Positions 39,063 to 46,184 of a stretch of 46,184 nt of DNA are shown in pieces. Both the position numbers and the translations under genes were made by a program. Positions within the stretch are counted from its first letter, which is position 1, and each line of letters starts with the position of its first letter. This stretch comes from Longimicrobium sp. (GTDB lineage: Bacteria; Gemmatimonadota; Gemmatimonadetes; Longimicrobiales; Longimicrobiaceae), in the NCBI GenBank assembly GCA_036387335.1, contig DASVTZ010000191.1:1-46184 (forward strand), written 5' to 3'. The notes under the pieces were generated by a model that was given only the letters and a program-made list of their open reading frames with translations, made no database searches and was not told where the DNA came from.

Positions 39063-40166
39063 TCAGCCGGTCAGCGCGGGCTGGCGCTGGGGGCCGCAGG
39101 TGACGCCCTGGAGCTTCTGCAGCACCTGCGCGCGCACAGCGTCCGGCAGCGGCGCGTAGTGGAGCTGCCGCGCCATCTCGCCGCCCTCCGCGAGCGTCCA
39201 GCGCACCAGCCCCACGAGCGCCTTCGCCTTGCCGCAATCCTCCATCTGCCCGGGGACCAGCAGGTAGGTGAACGACGACACCGGGTACGCCTGCGCGCCG
39301 GGCGCGTTCACCACCGACATGCGCAGGTCGGGGTGCTGCCGGAGCTGCTCGCCCAGGTCGGCGGCCGCGGCGGTGGTCGACTCCACGCTGGGCTGCACGA
39401 AGGCGCCGGCCGAGTTGCGCAGCGCCGTCACCGGGAGCTGGTTCTGCGTGGCGTAGGCGAGCTCCACGTATCCGATGGCGCCCTCGCTCTGCTTCACCGA
39501 GCCCGTCACCCCCTCATTCCCCTTGGCACCGAGGCCGGTGGGCCACTTCACCGACTTCCCCGTCCCCACCCGCTCCTTCCACTCGGGGCTGATGGTGGTC
39601 AGGTAGTCGGTGAAGACGTGCGTCGTGCCGCTGCCGTCCGTGCGGTACACGGGCAGGATGTCCGCGTTGGGGAGCGCGACGCCGGGGTTGAGGCCGGCGA
39701 TGCGCGCGTCGTTCCACTTGCGGACGGTGCCCAGGTAGATGGCGGCCAGCGTGGGCCCGTCCAGCCGCAGCGGCTGGCGCAGGCCGCGGAGGTTGTACGA
39801 CACCGCCACCGACCCCAGCACCGTGGGCACGTGCAGGATCCCCGGCTTGCGGGCGAGCTCCGCGTCCGTCATCGGCGCGTCCGATGCGCCGAAGTCCACG
39901 GTGCCCTGCGTGATCTGCCGGATACCGGCGCCCGAGCCCACGGAGGCGTAGTTCACGCGCACCGGGTTGCTCTGGCCGTAGGTGGCGAACCACTTGGAGT
40001 AGATGGGCATGGGGAAGGTGGCGCCCGCGCCCGTCAGCGTGACGGTGCCCGGCGCGGCGCCCGCGCTCCCCTTCATCGCGCCCGGCGTGCTCCCCCCGCC
40101 GTCCCCGCCGCACGCGGCGAGAAGGGAGAGCGCGAGCACGGCGGGCAAGAAACGGCGATTCGTCAT
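39063..40166 (-). CDS. pstS: Phosphate-binding lipoprotein PstS
   Basis: The protein has 367 residues. Lipobox: FLPAVLALSLLAAC. The mature protein carries the PstS core: LTGAGATFPMPIYSKWFATY, VNYASVGSGAGIRQITQGTV, DFGASDAPMTDAEL, VAVSYNLRG, LAAIYLGTVRKWNDARIAGL, PVYRTDGSGTTHVFTDYL and GVTGSVKQSEGAIGYVELAYA. SGAGIRQ, TDGSGTT and ASDAP supply the phosphate-binding side chains. It captures phosphate in the periplasm and passes it to PstC/PstA. The gene is preceded by a Pho-box-like promoter and no clear Shine-Dalgarno. Confidence 0.95.
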   Translation of the reverse strand: MTNRRFLPAVLALSLLAACGGDGGGSTPGAMKGSAGAAPGTVTLTGAGATFPMPIYSKWFATYGQSNPVRVNYASVGSGAGIRQITQGTVDFGASDAPMTDAELARKPGILHVPTVLGSVAVSYNLRGLRQPLRLDGPTLAAIYLGTVRKWNDARIAGLNPGVALPNADILPVYRTDGSGTTHVFTDYLTTISPEWKERVGTGKSVKWPTGLGAKGNEGVTGSVKQSEGAIGYVELAYATQNQLPVTALRNSAGAFVQPSVESTTAAAADLGEQLRQHPDLRMSVVNAPGAQAYPVSSFTYLLVPGQMEDCGKAKALVGLVRWTLAEGGEMARQLHYAPLPDAVRAQVLQKLQGVTCGPQRQPALTG

Positions 40167-40214
40167 GTCGGTAGTCCACGGTTGGTCGAAGATCGGCCTC
40201 CTCGATGGCGCGTG

Positions 40215-40246
40215 ATCCTACCCAGGCTGCGTAACGCGTAAGTAAC
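40215..40246 (-). promoter_or_regulatory. Pho-box-like promoter of pstS
   Basis: On the minus strand GTTAC (40246-40242) and GTTAC (40235-40231) are direct repeats with an 11-base period, followed after exactly ten bases by the -10 hexamer TAGGAT (40220-40215). That is the known arrangement of PhoB/PhoP boxes, which replace the -35. A third GTTAC lies at 40267-40263. The actual regulator is not in the window. Confidence 0.55.
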
Positions 40247-40404
40247 GGCGCGCGCTCGCGGCGTAACCGGGCCGTGCAACACCCTTTTCCCCGCGCGGGA
40301 CGCACGATAGCTTTGGCGCGGGATTCCGGGGGCGGCGCCGGGGTGCCGCGCATTCCGCACCGGAATGCCTCATCGTTACACATCGATTTCCCCTGGAGGA
40401 CGCA

Positions 40405-41019
40405 GTGGGCCTCTTTCCAAGAGACGAGCAGTTCTTCCCGATGTTCAGCGAGATGGCCAAGCGCCTCTCGGGGTGCGCGGAGCTGATCGCGCAGATGTTC
40501 GCCGAGCCGGCGCGCATCGACGAGCTGGTGATGGAGATCAAGCGGCTGGAGCACGAGGCGGACGTGATGACGCGCGAGATCAACGCACGCATCGACCGCA
40601 GCATCGTGACCCCGCTGGACCGCGAGGACATCCACCTGCTGGCCGGCCGCCTGGACAACGTGATCGACCTGCTGGACGGCACCGCGCGCCGCGTGCAGAT
40701 GTTCCACGTCCGCCAGATGCGCCCGGAGGCCGCGCGCCTGGCCGACGTTCTGCGCCGCGCCGCCGCGTGCATCGAGGCGGCGGTCATCAACCTCAAGAAG
40801 CCCAAGCTGATGCTGGAGCACACCAGCCAGCTCAAGGCGCTGGAGGAGGAGGGCGACGCGATCTACTTCGAGGCGGTGCACGCGCTGTTCGCCAACTCGA
40901 CGGGCGACCCGCTCGAGATCATCAAGTGGAAGGAGCTGTTCGACAAGCTGGAGGATGCCATCGACGAGTGCGACCACGTGTCGCACGTGCTGGAGAGCAT
41001 CGCCATCAAGAACGGGTGA
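40405..41019 (+). CDS. DUF47/PhoU-like Pit accessory protein
   Basis: The protein has 204 residues starting at GTG with a strong GGAGG six bases upstream. All-helical PhoU-like fold: FFPMFSEMAKRLSGCAELIAQM, RIDELVMEIKRLEHEADVMT, REDIHLLAGRLDNVIDLLDGTARR, and C-terminal WKELFDKLEDAIDECDHVSHVLESIA. This is the DUF47 family, normally encoded next to Pit phosphate transporters and thought to modulate them. It overlaps the pit gene by four bases (GTGA) and diverges from pstS. Confidence 0.92.
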   Translation: MGLFPRDEQFFPMFSEMAKRLSGCAELIAQMFAEPARIDELVMEIKRLEHEADVMTREINARIDRSIVTPLDREDIHLLAGRLDNVIDLLDGTARRVQMFHVRQMRPEAARLADVLRRAAACIEAAVINLKKPKLMLEHTSQLKALEEEGDAIYFEAVHALFANSTGDPLEIIKWKELFDKLEDAIDECDHVSHVLESIAIKNG

Positions 41020-42068
41020 CCGCCGTGGACGCGAACGTCGTATACATCCTGGTGATCATCGCGGTCGCGTTCGCCTTCGACTTCATCAACGGCTTCCACG
41101 ACTCGGCGAACTCGATCGCGACGGTGGTGGGCACCCGGGTGCTGAGCCCGGTAAAGGCGGTGTTCTGGGCGGCGTTCTTCAACTTCGCCGCGCTCTTCGT
41201 GGTGGGCACCGCGGTGGCGAAGACGCTGGGCAAGGGGATGATCGACGTGAACATCGTCACCCCCAGCGTGGTGATGGGAGGGCTGCTGGGCGCCATCGCC
41301 TGGAACCTGATCACCTGGTACTACGGCATCCCGTCGTCGTCGTCGCACGCGCTGCTGGGCGGCTACGCGGGTGCGGCGGTGGCCAAGGCGGGGTTCGGCG
41401 CCATCATCCCAGGCGGGTGGATCAAGACGATCCTCTTCATCTTCCTCTCCCCGCTGATCGGCATGGCACTGGGATGGCTGCTGATGCTGATCGTGCTCTG
41501 GATCTTCCACAAGAGCAGCGCGGGCTTCGCGGACCGCTTCTTCCGCGTGGCGCAGCTCGCCTCGTCCGGCGTCTTCTCCCTTTCGCACGGCGGCAACGAC
41601 GCGCAGAAGACGATGGGGATCATCGTTGGGCTGCTGGTGTCGTCCAAGGCGGCGTTCGCGGGGCAGACCGGGTGGATGCGCTACCTGTACCTCCCCAACG
41701 CCGACCACGTGCCGCTCTGGGTGGAGCTGCTGGCGTACACCATGATCTCGCTGGGCACGCTCTTCGGCGGCTGGCGCATCGTGCACACGATGGGCACGCG
41801 CATCACCCGCCTGCGCCCGGTCGGCGGCTTCTGCGCGGAGACGGGCGGCGCCATCAGCATCTTCATCGCGACGTTCTTCGGCATCCCGGTGAGCACCACG
41901 CACACCATCACGGGCGCCATCGTGGGCGTGGGCGCGACGCGGCGCCTTTCCGCCGTGCGCTGGAACATCGCGGGGCGCATCGTGTGGGCGTGGTTCCTCA
42001 CCATCCCCGCCGCGTTCGCTATCTCGGCCGTCTGCTATGTGCTGCTGAAGGTGACCGTCGCCCCCTGA
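41016..42068 (+). CDS. pit: Low-affinity inorganic phosphate transporter (PiT family)
   Basis: The protein has 350 residues. The GTG overlapping the upstream stop is preferred; a GTG three codons later is possible. About ten membrane helices. The two inverted PiT signatures are clear: DFINGFHDSANSIATVVGTR in the first half and SLSHGGNDAQKTMGIIVGLL in the second. Also typical are WYYGIPSSSSHALLGGYAGA and GIPVSTTHTITGAIVGVGAT. It imports phosphate (or metal-phosphate) driven by protons or sodium. A terminator follows directly. Confidence 0.93.
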   Translation: MTAVDANVVYILVIIAVAFAFDFINGFHDSANSIATVVGTRVLSPVKAVFWAAFFNFAALFVVGTAVAKTLGKGMIDVNIVTPSVVMGGLLGAIAWNLITWYYGIPSSSSHALLGGYAGAAVAKAGFGAIIPGGWIKTILFIFLSPLIGMALGWLLMLIVLWIFHKSSAGFADRFFRVAQLASSGVFSLSHGGNDAQKTMGIIVGLLVSSKAAFAGQTGWMRYLYLPNADHVPLWVELLAYTMISLGTLFGGWRIVHTMGTRITRLRPVGGFCAETGGAISIFIATFFGIPVSTTHTITGAIVGVGATRRLSAVRWNIAGRIVWAWFLTIPAAFAISAVCYVLLKVTVAP

Positions 42069-42093
42069 TCCTCCCGGTCGATGACGAGAAAGG

Positions 42094-42120
42094 CGCCCGG
42101 ACCCGTCACGAGTCCGGGCG
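42094..42120 (+). terminator. Intrinsic terminator after pit
   Basis: Perfect 9-bp stem CGCCCGGAC / GTCCGGGCG with loop CCGTCACGA, 25 bases past the stop, followed by TCTTAC. Confidence 0.65.
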
Positions 42121-42163
42121 TCTTACAATCCCGCTCAACACCCCCGAACAGTCACACCATCCG

Positions 42164-43246
42164 ATGCCCCTCGCCCGCCGCGCTACGGCAGCCGTTACAT
42201 GCGCGCTCGCCGTTACGTTCGCCCATCCGGCCTGCGCCCAGCAGCAGCCTGCCCCGACCTTCACCGTCAACGGGATGGAGGTCACGCTCGGCGCGCGCCT
42301 GCAGGCGCAGTTCAACACCAGCAGCGTGGACTCGGTGCCGGTGACGGACTGGTTCCTCCGCCGCGCGCGGGTGGAGATCGCCACGCGCTACGGTCCCGTG
42401 GTGGCGGGGCGGCTCCAGATCGACTTCGCGGGGAACCGGGTGACGTTCAAGGATGCGTACGTGCGGCTGAACCTGCACCCCGCCCTCAGCGTGCTGGCCG
42501 GCAACGCGCAACGCCCGTTCGGCGCGATCGCGCAGACCAACTCCGCGCAGATGGCGCCCATCGAGCGCGGCGTGCGCGTGCGCGGCCTCCGCGCCCGCGA
42601 CGAGTACTCGCTCGTCACCGACCTCGGATACTCGGAGCGCGACCTGGGCGTGCAGCTCACCGGGAGGCCTGGTGGTCTCCCGCTGCGCCCCTTCTACGCT
42701 GCCGCCTTCACCAACGGCCCCGTGCACACCGTGGATGGCGGCGAACGCAGCTACCAGCTCTCCGCGCGCGCCGGCATCCAGCCGCTACCCGGCTTCACCC
42801 TTGCCGGCTCCTGGGGCCGCCGCGACTTCGTGCAGCCCCCCGCCGACTCCGCGCCCGCCCGCTCCCGCGGCGGCCACGCCTGGGCCATCGACGCGGAGGT
42901 GGGCGGCTACCGTCCCGGCCCGCACGCCATCGCCGAGCTCGCGTTCGGCGACGGCGACCCATTCGCCGGCCGCCGCTTCCTGGGCGCGCAGGGCTGGATC
43001 TCGTACCGCACGAAGCCGCTCACCAGCCGCATCGCCTCCGTCGAGCCCCTCCTCCGCATCAGCCACGGCGACCCCGACAGGGACCACGACGCCCCCGACG
43101 ACGGCGCCGGCACCCTGATCACCCCCGGCTTCAACGTCTACCTCGGCGGCCTCAACCGCGTGATGTTCAACTACGACCTCTGGCACGGCTCCCACGACGC
43201 GCCGAGCGGCCAGAGTTTCAAGGCGCAGTTCCAGATGGCGTTTTGA
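42164..43246 (+). CDS. Phosphate-selective porin O/P-like outer-membrane protein
   Basis: The protein has 360 residues. A signal peptide (MPLARRATAAVTCALAVTF, then AHPACAQQ) precedes a beta-barrel with alternating strands: VTLGARLQAQFNTS, DWFLRRARVEIATRYGPVVA, GRLQIDFAGNRVTFKDAYVR, LSVLAGNAQRPFGAI, RDLGVQLTGRPGG, and the last strands NRVMFNYDLWHG and SFKAQFQMAF ending in Phe, the usual C-terminal outer-membrane sorting residue. The R-x-R and KDAYV features and the location after pit and pst suggest the porin O/P family, used for phosphate or polyphosphate entry. Substrate preference is inferred from context, not shown. No Pho box is visible before it. Confidence 0.75.
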   Translation: MPLARRATAAVTCALAVTFAHPACAQQQPAPTFTVNGMEVTLGARLQAQFNTSSVDSVPVTDWFLRRARVEIATRYGPVVAGRLQIDFAGNRVTFKDAYVRLNLHPALSVLAGNAQRPFGAIAQTNSAQMAPIERGVRVRGLRARDEYSLVTDLGYSERDLGVQLTGRPGGLPLRPFYAAAFTNGPVHTVDGGERSYQLSARAGIQPLPGFTLAGSWGRRDFVQPPADSAPARSRGGHAWAIDAEVGGYRPGPHAIAELAFGDGDPFAGRRFLGAQGWISYRTKPLTSRIASVEPLLRISHGDPDRDHDAPDDGAGTLITPGFNVYLGGLNRVMFNYDLWHGSHDAPSGQSFKAQFQMAF

Positions 43247-43259
43247 GGGGTGGGTGCCT

Positions 43260-43357
43260 GGGGTGCCCGGGGTAGGCCGGGGTGGCCCGGGTAGGCCGGG
43301 GTGGCCGGGGTGGCCGGGGTAGGCCGGGGTAGGCCGGGGTGCCCGGGGTAGCCCGGC
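43260..43357. repeat. Decamer tandem repeat (GGCCGGGGTA/GGCCGGGGTG)
   Basis: About nine head-to-tail copies of a ten-base unit, with the last base G or A and some CCC variants. It starts 14 bases after the porin stop. G-rich on the plus strand, it has slipped-strand and G-quadruplex potential. Confidence 0.7.
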
Positions 43358-43523
43358 GACTGAAGTCGCGGCTACAACAGCACAAAGTCCGCCTTCGCGG
43401 ACTCGCGGGCGAGATCCCGGTCCAGAGCGAATACATTCGCCGCTGGAAACACGCAACGTCCGCCTGCGCGCACTCCGGCTCCAATGCTGGCGTGCACGAG
43501 CCGGCTTCAGCCGCCTTCGCGTC

Positions 43524-43653
43524 GTTCCAGCCGGGGGATTCATCCCCCGGCGACCCGCCGCCGGACCGCCCCGGCCGCCCCGCACCAATCCCGCCCCCGC
43601 AGAGCCTGCGAAGGCAGGCTTCCCGCAGTTGTTGCAGCGGTTTCAACCGCCGG
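43524..43653. repeat. Dispersed intergenic repeat, copy 2
   Basis: The hairpin GCCGGGGGA-TTCA-TCCCCCGGC is followed by GAGCCTGCGAAGGCAGGC and TTGTTGCAGCGGTTTCAACC, in the same order as at 3464-3597. At 43356-43420 the segment with CAACAGCACAAAGTCCGCCT is the reverse complement of DNA at 6850-6880. The 43247-43741 gap otherwise carries no gene. Confidence 0.6.
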
Positions 43654-43682
43654 CTCCAGCAGCTTTACAGCCGCGCACACAA

Positions 43683-43718
43683 AGAAGCCCCCGCTCTTCA
43701 CCGAGCCGGGGCCTCTTC
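43683..43718 (-). terminator. Terminator of the comEC-zincin-fbp operon
   Basis: On the minus strand AAGAGGCCCCGGCTC and GAGCGGGGGCTTCTT pair (two mismatches), followed by TGTGTGC. It lies 23 bases past the fbp stop codon. Confidence 0.65.
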
Positions 43719-43741
43719 GCATCCCAAAACCCCACCGCGCC

Positions 43742-44767
43742 TCAAACCAGCGCGCCCGCCTCCGTCCCCGCCAGGAAGCGCTCCGCCAGCTCCACGTACT
43801 CGGTCGTCCCGATGAACAGGGGCGTGCGCTCGTGCAGGTCGTGGGGGACGATCTCCATGATGCGCTGCTCGCCGTTGGAGGCGCGGCCCCCGGCGTGCTC
43901 GGCGATCATGGCGAGCGGCGCGGCCTCGTACAGCAGGCGCAGCTTCCCCTGGGGGCACTTCACGTCCGCCGGGTACATGAACATCCCGCCGTACAGCAGG
44001 TTGCGGTGGAAGTCCGCCACCAGCGAGCCGATGTAGCGCGCGCTGAACGGCTTGGGGTTGTCGCCGTCCGCGTTCTTGAGGTGGTCCACCAGCCGGCGCT
44101 GCTCCTCGGACCAGCGGGCGTAGTTCCCCTCGTTGACGCTGTAGATCCGCTGCCCGGGCGAGGGGATCTTGATGTTGGGGTGCGACAGGAGGAACTCGCC
44201 GATCGACGGCTCCAGCGTGAAGCCGTGCACCCCGTTGCCGGTGGTGTACACCAGCATCGTGGACGACCCGTAGACGATGTACCCCGCCGCCACCTGCTTC
44301 GTCCCGGGCTGCAGGCAGTCCTCCACGCAGCCGCGCGCGTGGTCGCTCACCTTGCGATGCACCGAGAAGATGGTGCCCACGCTGACGTTGGCGTCGATGT
44401 TCGACGAGCCGTCCAGCGGGTCGAAGAGCACGCAGTAGTTCCCCGTGGGGAACCGGTCGGGGATGGGGATGAAGTCCTCCACCTCTTCGGAGGCCATCCC
44501 GCACAGGTGCCCGGTGTGGTCCAGCGCCTTGAAGATCACCTCGTTGGCGAACTCGTCCAGCTTGCGCACCTCCTCGCCCTGGACGTTCACCTCGCCGGTG
44601 AGCCCCAGAATGTCCGCGAGCCCGGCGCGCCGCACCTCGCGCGCGATCATCTTGGCGGAGAAGGCCAGGTCGTACAGGATGTTGCTGAACGCCCCCGTCG
44701 CCTCGGGGAACTCGCGTTCCGCCTCGATGATGTGGCGCTCGATGGTGACCAGGCCTTTGGGAGTCAC
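43742..44767 (-). CDS. fbp: Class I fructose-1,6-bisphosphatase
   Basis: The protein has 341 residues starting at GTG 44767 with GAGG upstream ([17 protein letters not shown]). Class I FBPase motifs: metal-site Glu in [30 protein letters not shown] (the DPLDGSSN signature), [54 protein letters not shown], and [19 protein letters not shown]. It hydrolyses fructose-1,6-bisphosphate in gluconeogenesis. The C-terminus is normal. It overlaps the zincin gene upstream by four bases (GTGA), so it is expressed with comEC. Confidence 0.95.
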   Translation of the reverse strand: MTPKGLVTIERHIIEAEREFPEATGAFSNILYDLAFSAKMIAREVRRAGLADILGLTGEVNVQGEEVRKLDEFANEVIFKALDHTGHLCGMASEEVEDFIPIPDRFPTGNYCVLFDPLDGSSNIDANVSVGTIFSVHRKVSDHARGCVEDCLQPGTKQVAAGYIVYGSSTMLVYTTGNGVHGFTLEPSIGEFLLSHPNIKIPSPGQRIYSVNEGNYARWSEEQRRLVDHLKNADGDNPKPFSARYIGSLVADFHRNLLYGGMFMYPADVKCPQGKLRLLYEAAPLAMIAEHAGGRASNGEQRIMEIVPHDLHERTPLFIGTTEYVELAERFLAGTEAGALV

Positions 44768-45156
44768 GCGTTCCTCGGGGTTGTTGGGGTCCGGGGGAAG
44801 GCCCGCTCGGCCTCCGCCCGCGCCTCGACCTCGTACCGGTTCTGCAGGTACCCGTGCCGAAGCGACTGCAGCGCGTACTTCAGGGGGAAGAGCCGGTCCT
44901 CGCCCCACTGCCGCACGTGCGTGAGCTCGTGCACCAGGAGCCGCGGCGAAAGCTCCGCGCCGGGGAGCACGACGATGGTGCGCCCCAGCGTCACCGCCGT
45001 CATCGGGCCCTTCGTCTTCGCCAGCACTCCGCCGATGGCCGGCACCAGCCGCCCCTTGCGAAAGGTGACGCCGGGCGGGAGCGCGCTGGCGGGCACGGCG
45101 GAGGGCGGCGGCGCCACGGGTCCCAGCACCGAGTCCAGGAGCCGGTTCCAGAGCAT
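44764..45156 (-). CDS. Small HExxH zincin-like protein
   Basis: The protein has 130 residues. One zinc-peptidase motif is clear: [12 protein letters not shown], with a likely third ligand in [10 protein letters not shown] about 30 residues later. The preceding [15 protein letters not shown] is the strand and helix typical of DUF4157-like zincins, as found near contractile injection systems and phage-like particles. No signal peptide; the N-terminus ([17 protein letters not shown]) is hydrophobic and proline-rich. The start codon overlaps the comEC stop (TGATG) and the stop overlaps fbp. Its substrate is unknown, and nothing links it to an injection system here. Confidence 0.75.
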   Translation of the reverse strand: MLWNRLLDSVLGPVAPPPSAVPASALPPGVTFRKGRLVPAIGGVLAKTKGPMTAVTLGRTIVVLPGAELSPRLLVHELTHVRQWGEDRLFPLKYALQSLRHGYLQNRYEVEARAEAERAFPRTPTTPRNA

Positions 45157-46184
45157 CACGGCTCCACGCGCTCCCAGAACGCGCCGCCGGGGTGAACCCG
45201 GACGACGACCGTCCCCTCCAGGTCCGTGCGCGCAACGGGCACGCCGCGCGCGGCCAGGCGCTCCAGCGTCTCGGGCGCGGGATGGCGGTAGCGGTTGCGT
45301 ACGCCGCAGGAGATCACGGCCAGCTCCGGTTGCACGGCGCGGAGGAACGTGTCGGAGGTCGCGGTGCGCGATCCGTGGTGCCCCACCTTGAGCACGGCGG
45401 AGCGGAGCGCGGCGCCGTAGCGGCTCACCAGCCTCGCCTCAACCTCGGAGGGTGCATCGCCGGTGAGGAGCGCGGTGAAGGCCCCGTACCGGAGCCGCAC
45501 CACGGCGCTAATGTCGTTCGCGTCCGCGGGGGCGTCAAGCGATCCGGCGGACGGCCAGAGGAACGCCAGTTCCACTCCGTCGATTTGCAAGACCCGGTCC
45601 TGCCTTGCCACAGACCAGACGGCGCCTCGTTCCTCGATGGTGCTGAGCAGGTCGCGATAGAGCGGCGTGCCGAACGGCAGCCCCGGCTCCACGACGCGCC
45701 CCACCCGCATCCCGCGCAGTACGGCCCCCGCCCCGCCGATGTGGTCGGCGTGCGGATGGGTGAGGATCATCGCCTCCACCACCGTCGCGCCGCGGCTGCG
45801 CAGGAAGGGGAGGACGCGCTTCTCCCCCGCGTCGAAGCGCTCCTCGATGGGCCCCGCATCCACCAGCAGCCAGCGCCCCGCCGGCGTGCGGATGGCGACC
45901 GCGTCCCCCTGCCCCACGTCGAGGAAGGCGAGCTCCAGCCCCTGTGCGGTGGGCGCGGCGGGGAGGACGAGGAACGCCGCGCACGCCGCCGCTGTCGCGA
46001 GCGACCCGCGCACCCACCCGCGCATCCTCGCGCTCCACTCCAGCGCGAGGAGGATGGCGAGCGCCGCCGCGCCCCAGAGCCCCCAGCGCGGCCGGGCCAC
46101 CGCCGCGTGCCCGCCCGGCAGCTCCGCCGCCACGTCCACCACTCGCTGAAGCCAGTCCAGCATCAGCGACGCGCCGTCCGCGAA
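45156..46184 (-). CDS. comEC: ComEC/Rec2 DNA-uptake protein, C-terminal part (N-terminus outside window)
   Basis: About 342 residues are visible. The frame is open to the right edge, reading [11 protein letters not shown], so the N-terminal membrane competence domain lies outside. Two membrane stretches ([17 protein letters not shown] and [18 protein letters not shown]) are followed by the metallo-beta-lactamase-like domain: [23 protein letters not shown], the metal motif [17 protein letters not shown] and [18 protein letters not shown]. ComEC forms the inner-membrane channel for DNA in natural transformation; the C-terminal domain may degrade the non-transported strand. Coupled translation with the zincin and fbp genes is indicated by overlapping codons. 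Confidence 0.88.
   Translation of the reverse strand, partial: FADGASLMLDWLQRVVDVAAELPGGHAAVARPRWGLWGAAALAILLALEWSARMRGWVRGSLATAAACAAFLVLPAAPTAQGLELAFLDVGQGDAVAIRTPAGRWLLVDAGPIEERFDAGEKRVLPFLRSRGATVVEAMILTHPHADHIGGAGAVLRGMRVGRVVEPGLPFGTPLYRDLLSTIEERGAVWSVARQDRVLQIDGVELAFLWPSAGSLDAPADANDISAVVRLRYGAFTALLTGDAPSEVEARLVSRYGAALRSAVLKVGHHGSRTATSDTFLRAVQPELAVISCGVRNRYRHPAPETLERLAARGVPVARTDLEGTVVVRVHPGGAFWERVEP

Overview
This window has very high GC content. It carries Oar-like TonB receptors, an SLH-bearing subtilase pair, a type II secretion (T2SS) locus and many dispersed intergenic palindromes. That mix fits a Gram-negative member of the Gemmatimonadota, probably the Longimicrobium group; this is inferred from gene style, and no 16S gene is present.

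Layout. (1) 1-3260, minus strand: a secreted six-cysteine mini-protein behind a good sigma-70 promoter, then a DsbA-like thiol oxidoreductase, a PDZ protein and an Oar-like outer-membrane receptor that runs off the left edge. (2) 3660-6280: a conserved unknown, a bacterial eRF1-like (baeRF) protein and a thioredoxin-fold protein. (3) 6920-10329, minus strand: a TPR protein, a lipoprotein with a ZU5-like domain behind a good sigma-54 promoter match, and a sigma-54 enhancer-binding protein (EBP) with a degenerate receiver domain. (4) 10469-26754, plus strand: a T2SS set (gspG, then gspI-J-K-L-M-C-D-E-F-H) interrupted by two paralogous secreted subtilases. A 17-bp motif recurs upstream of both subtilases, and a related palindrome lies upstream of the lipoprotein gene. 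The nearby EBP is therefore a candidate regulator of all three. (5) 26702-28905: a small islet of visibly lower GC with a lipoprotein ending in a divergent JAMM-like domain, overlapped by a small secreted partner gene. (6) 29154-30182: five tRNA genes with the RNase P RNA gene lying among them; one tRNA-Leu has an unusual AAG anticodon. (7) 30297-35292, minus strand: glutaryl-CoA dehydrogenase, two small membrane proteins, an NAD-type isocitrate dehydrogenase, a lipoprotein and an SDR reductase. (8) 35687-43246: a phosphate island, with pstSCAB-phoU behind a Pho-box-like promoter, divergent from a DUF47/Pit pair and a phosphate-porin-like protein. (9) 43742-46184, minus strand: the C-terminal part of comEC, a small HExxH zincin and fbp, each overlapping the next by one to four bases.

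Intergenic DNA is unusually rich in structure. It holds 192-194-bp elements with perfect 12-bp terminal inverted repeats, several families of intergenic palindromes (some sitting inside the T2SS operon and one in the gspH reading frame), and short tandem arrays. The strongest candidates for something undescribed are the EBP/sigma-54 'secreted cargo' regulon, the cysteine-rich peptide/DsbA/PDZ/receptor operon and the JAMM-like lipoprotein pair. Assignments come from reading motifs in the translations; no database search was run.
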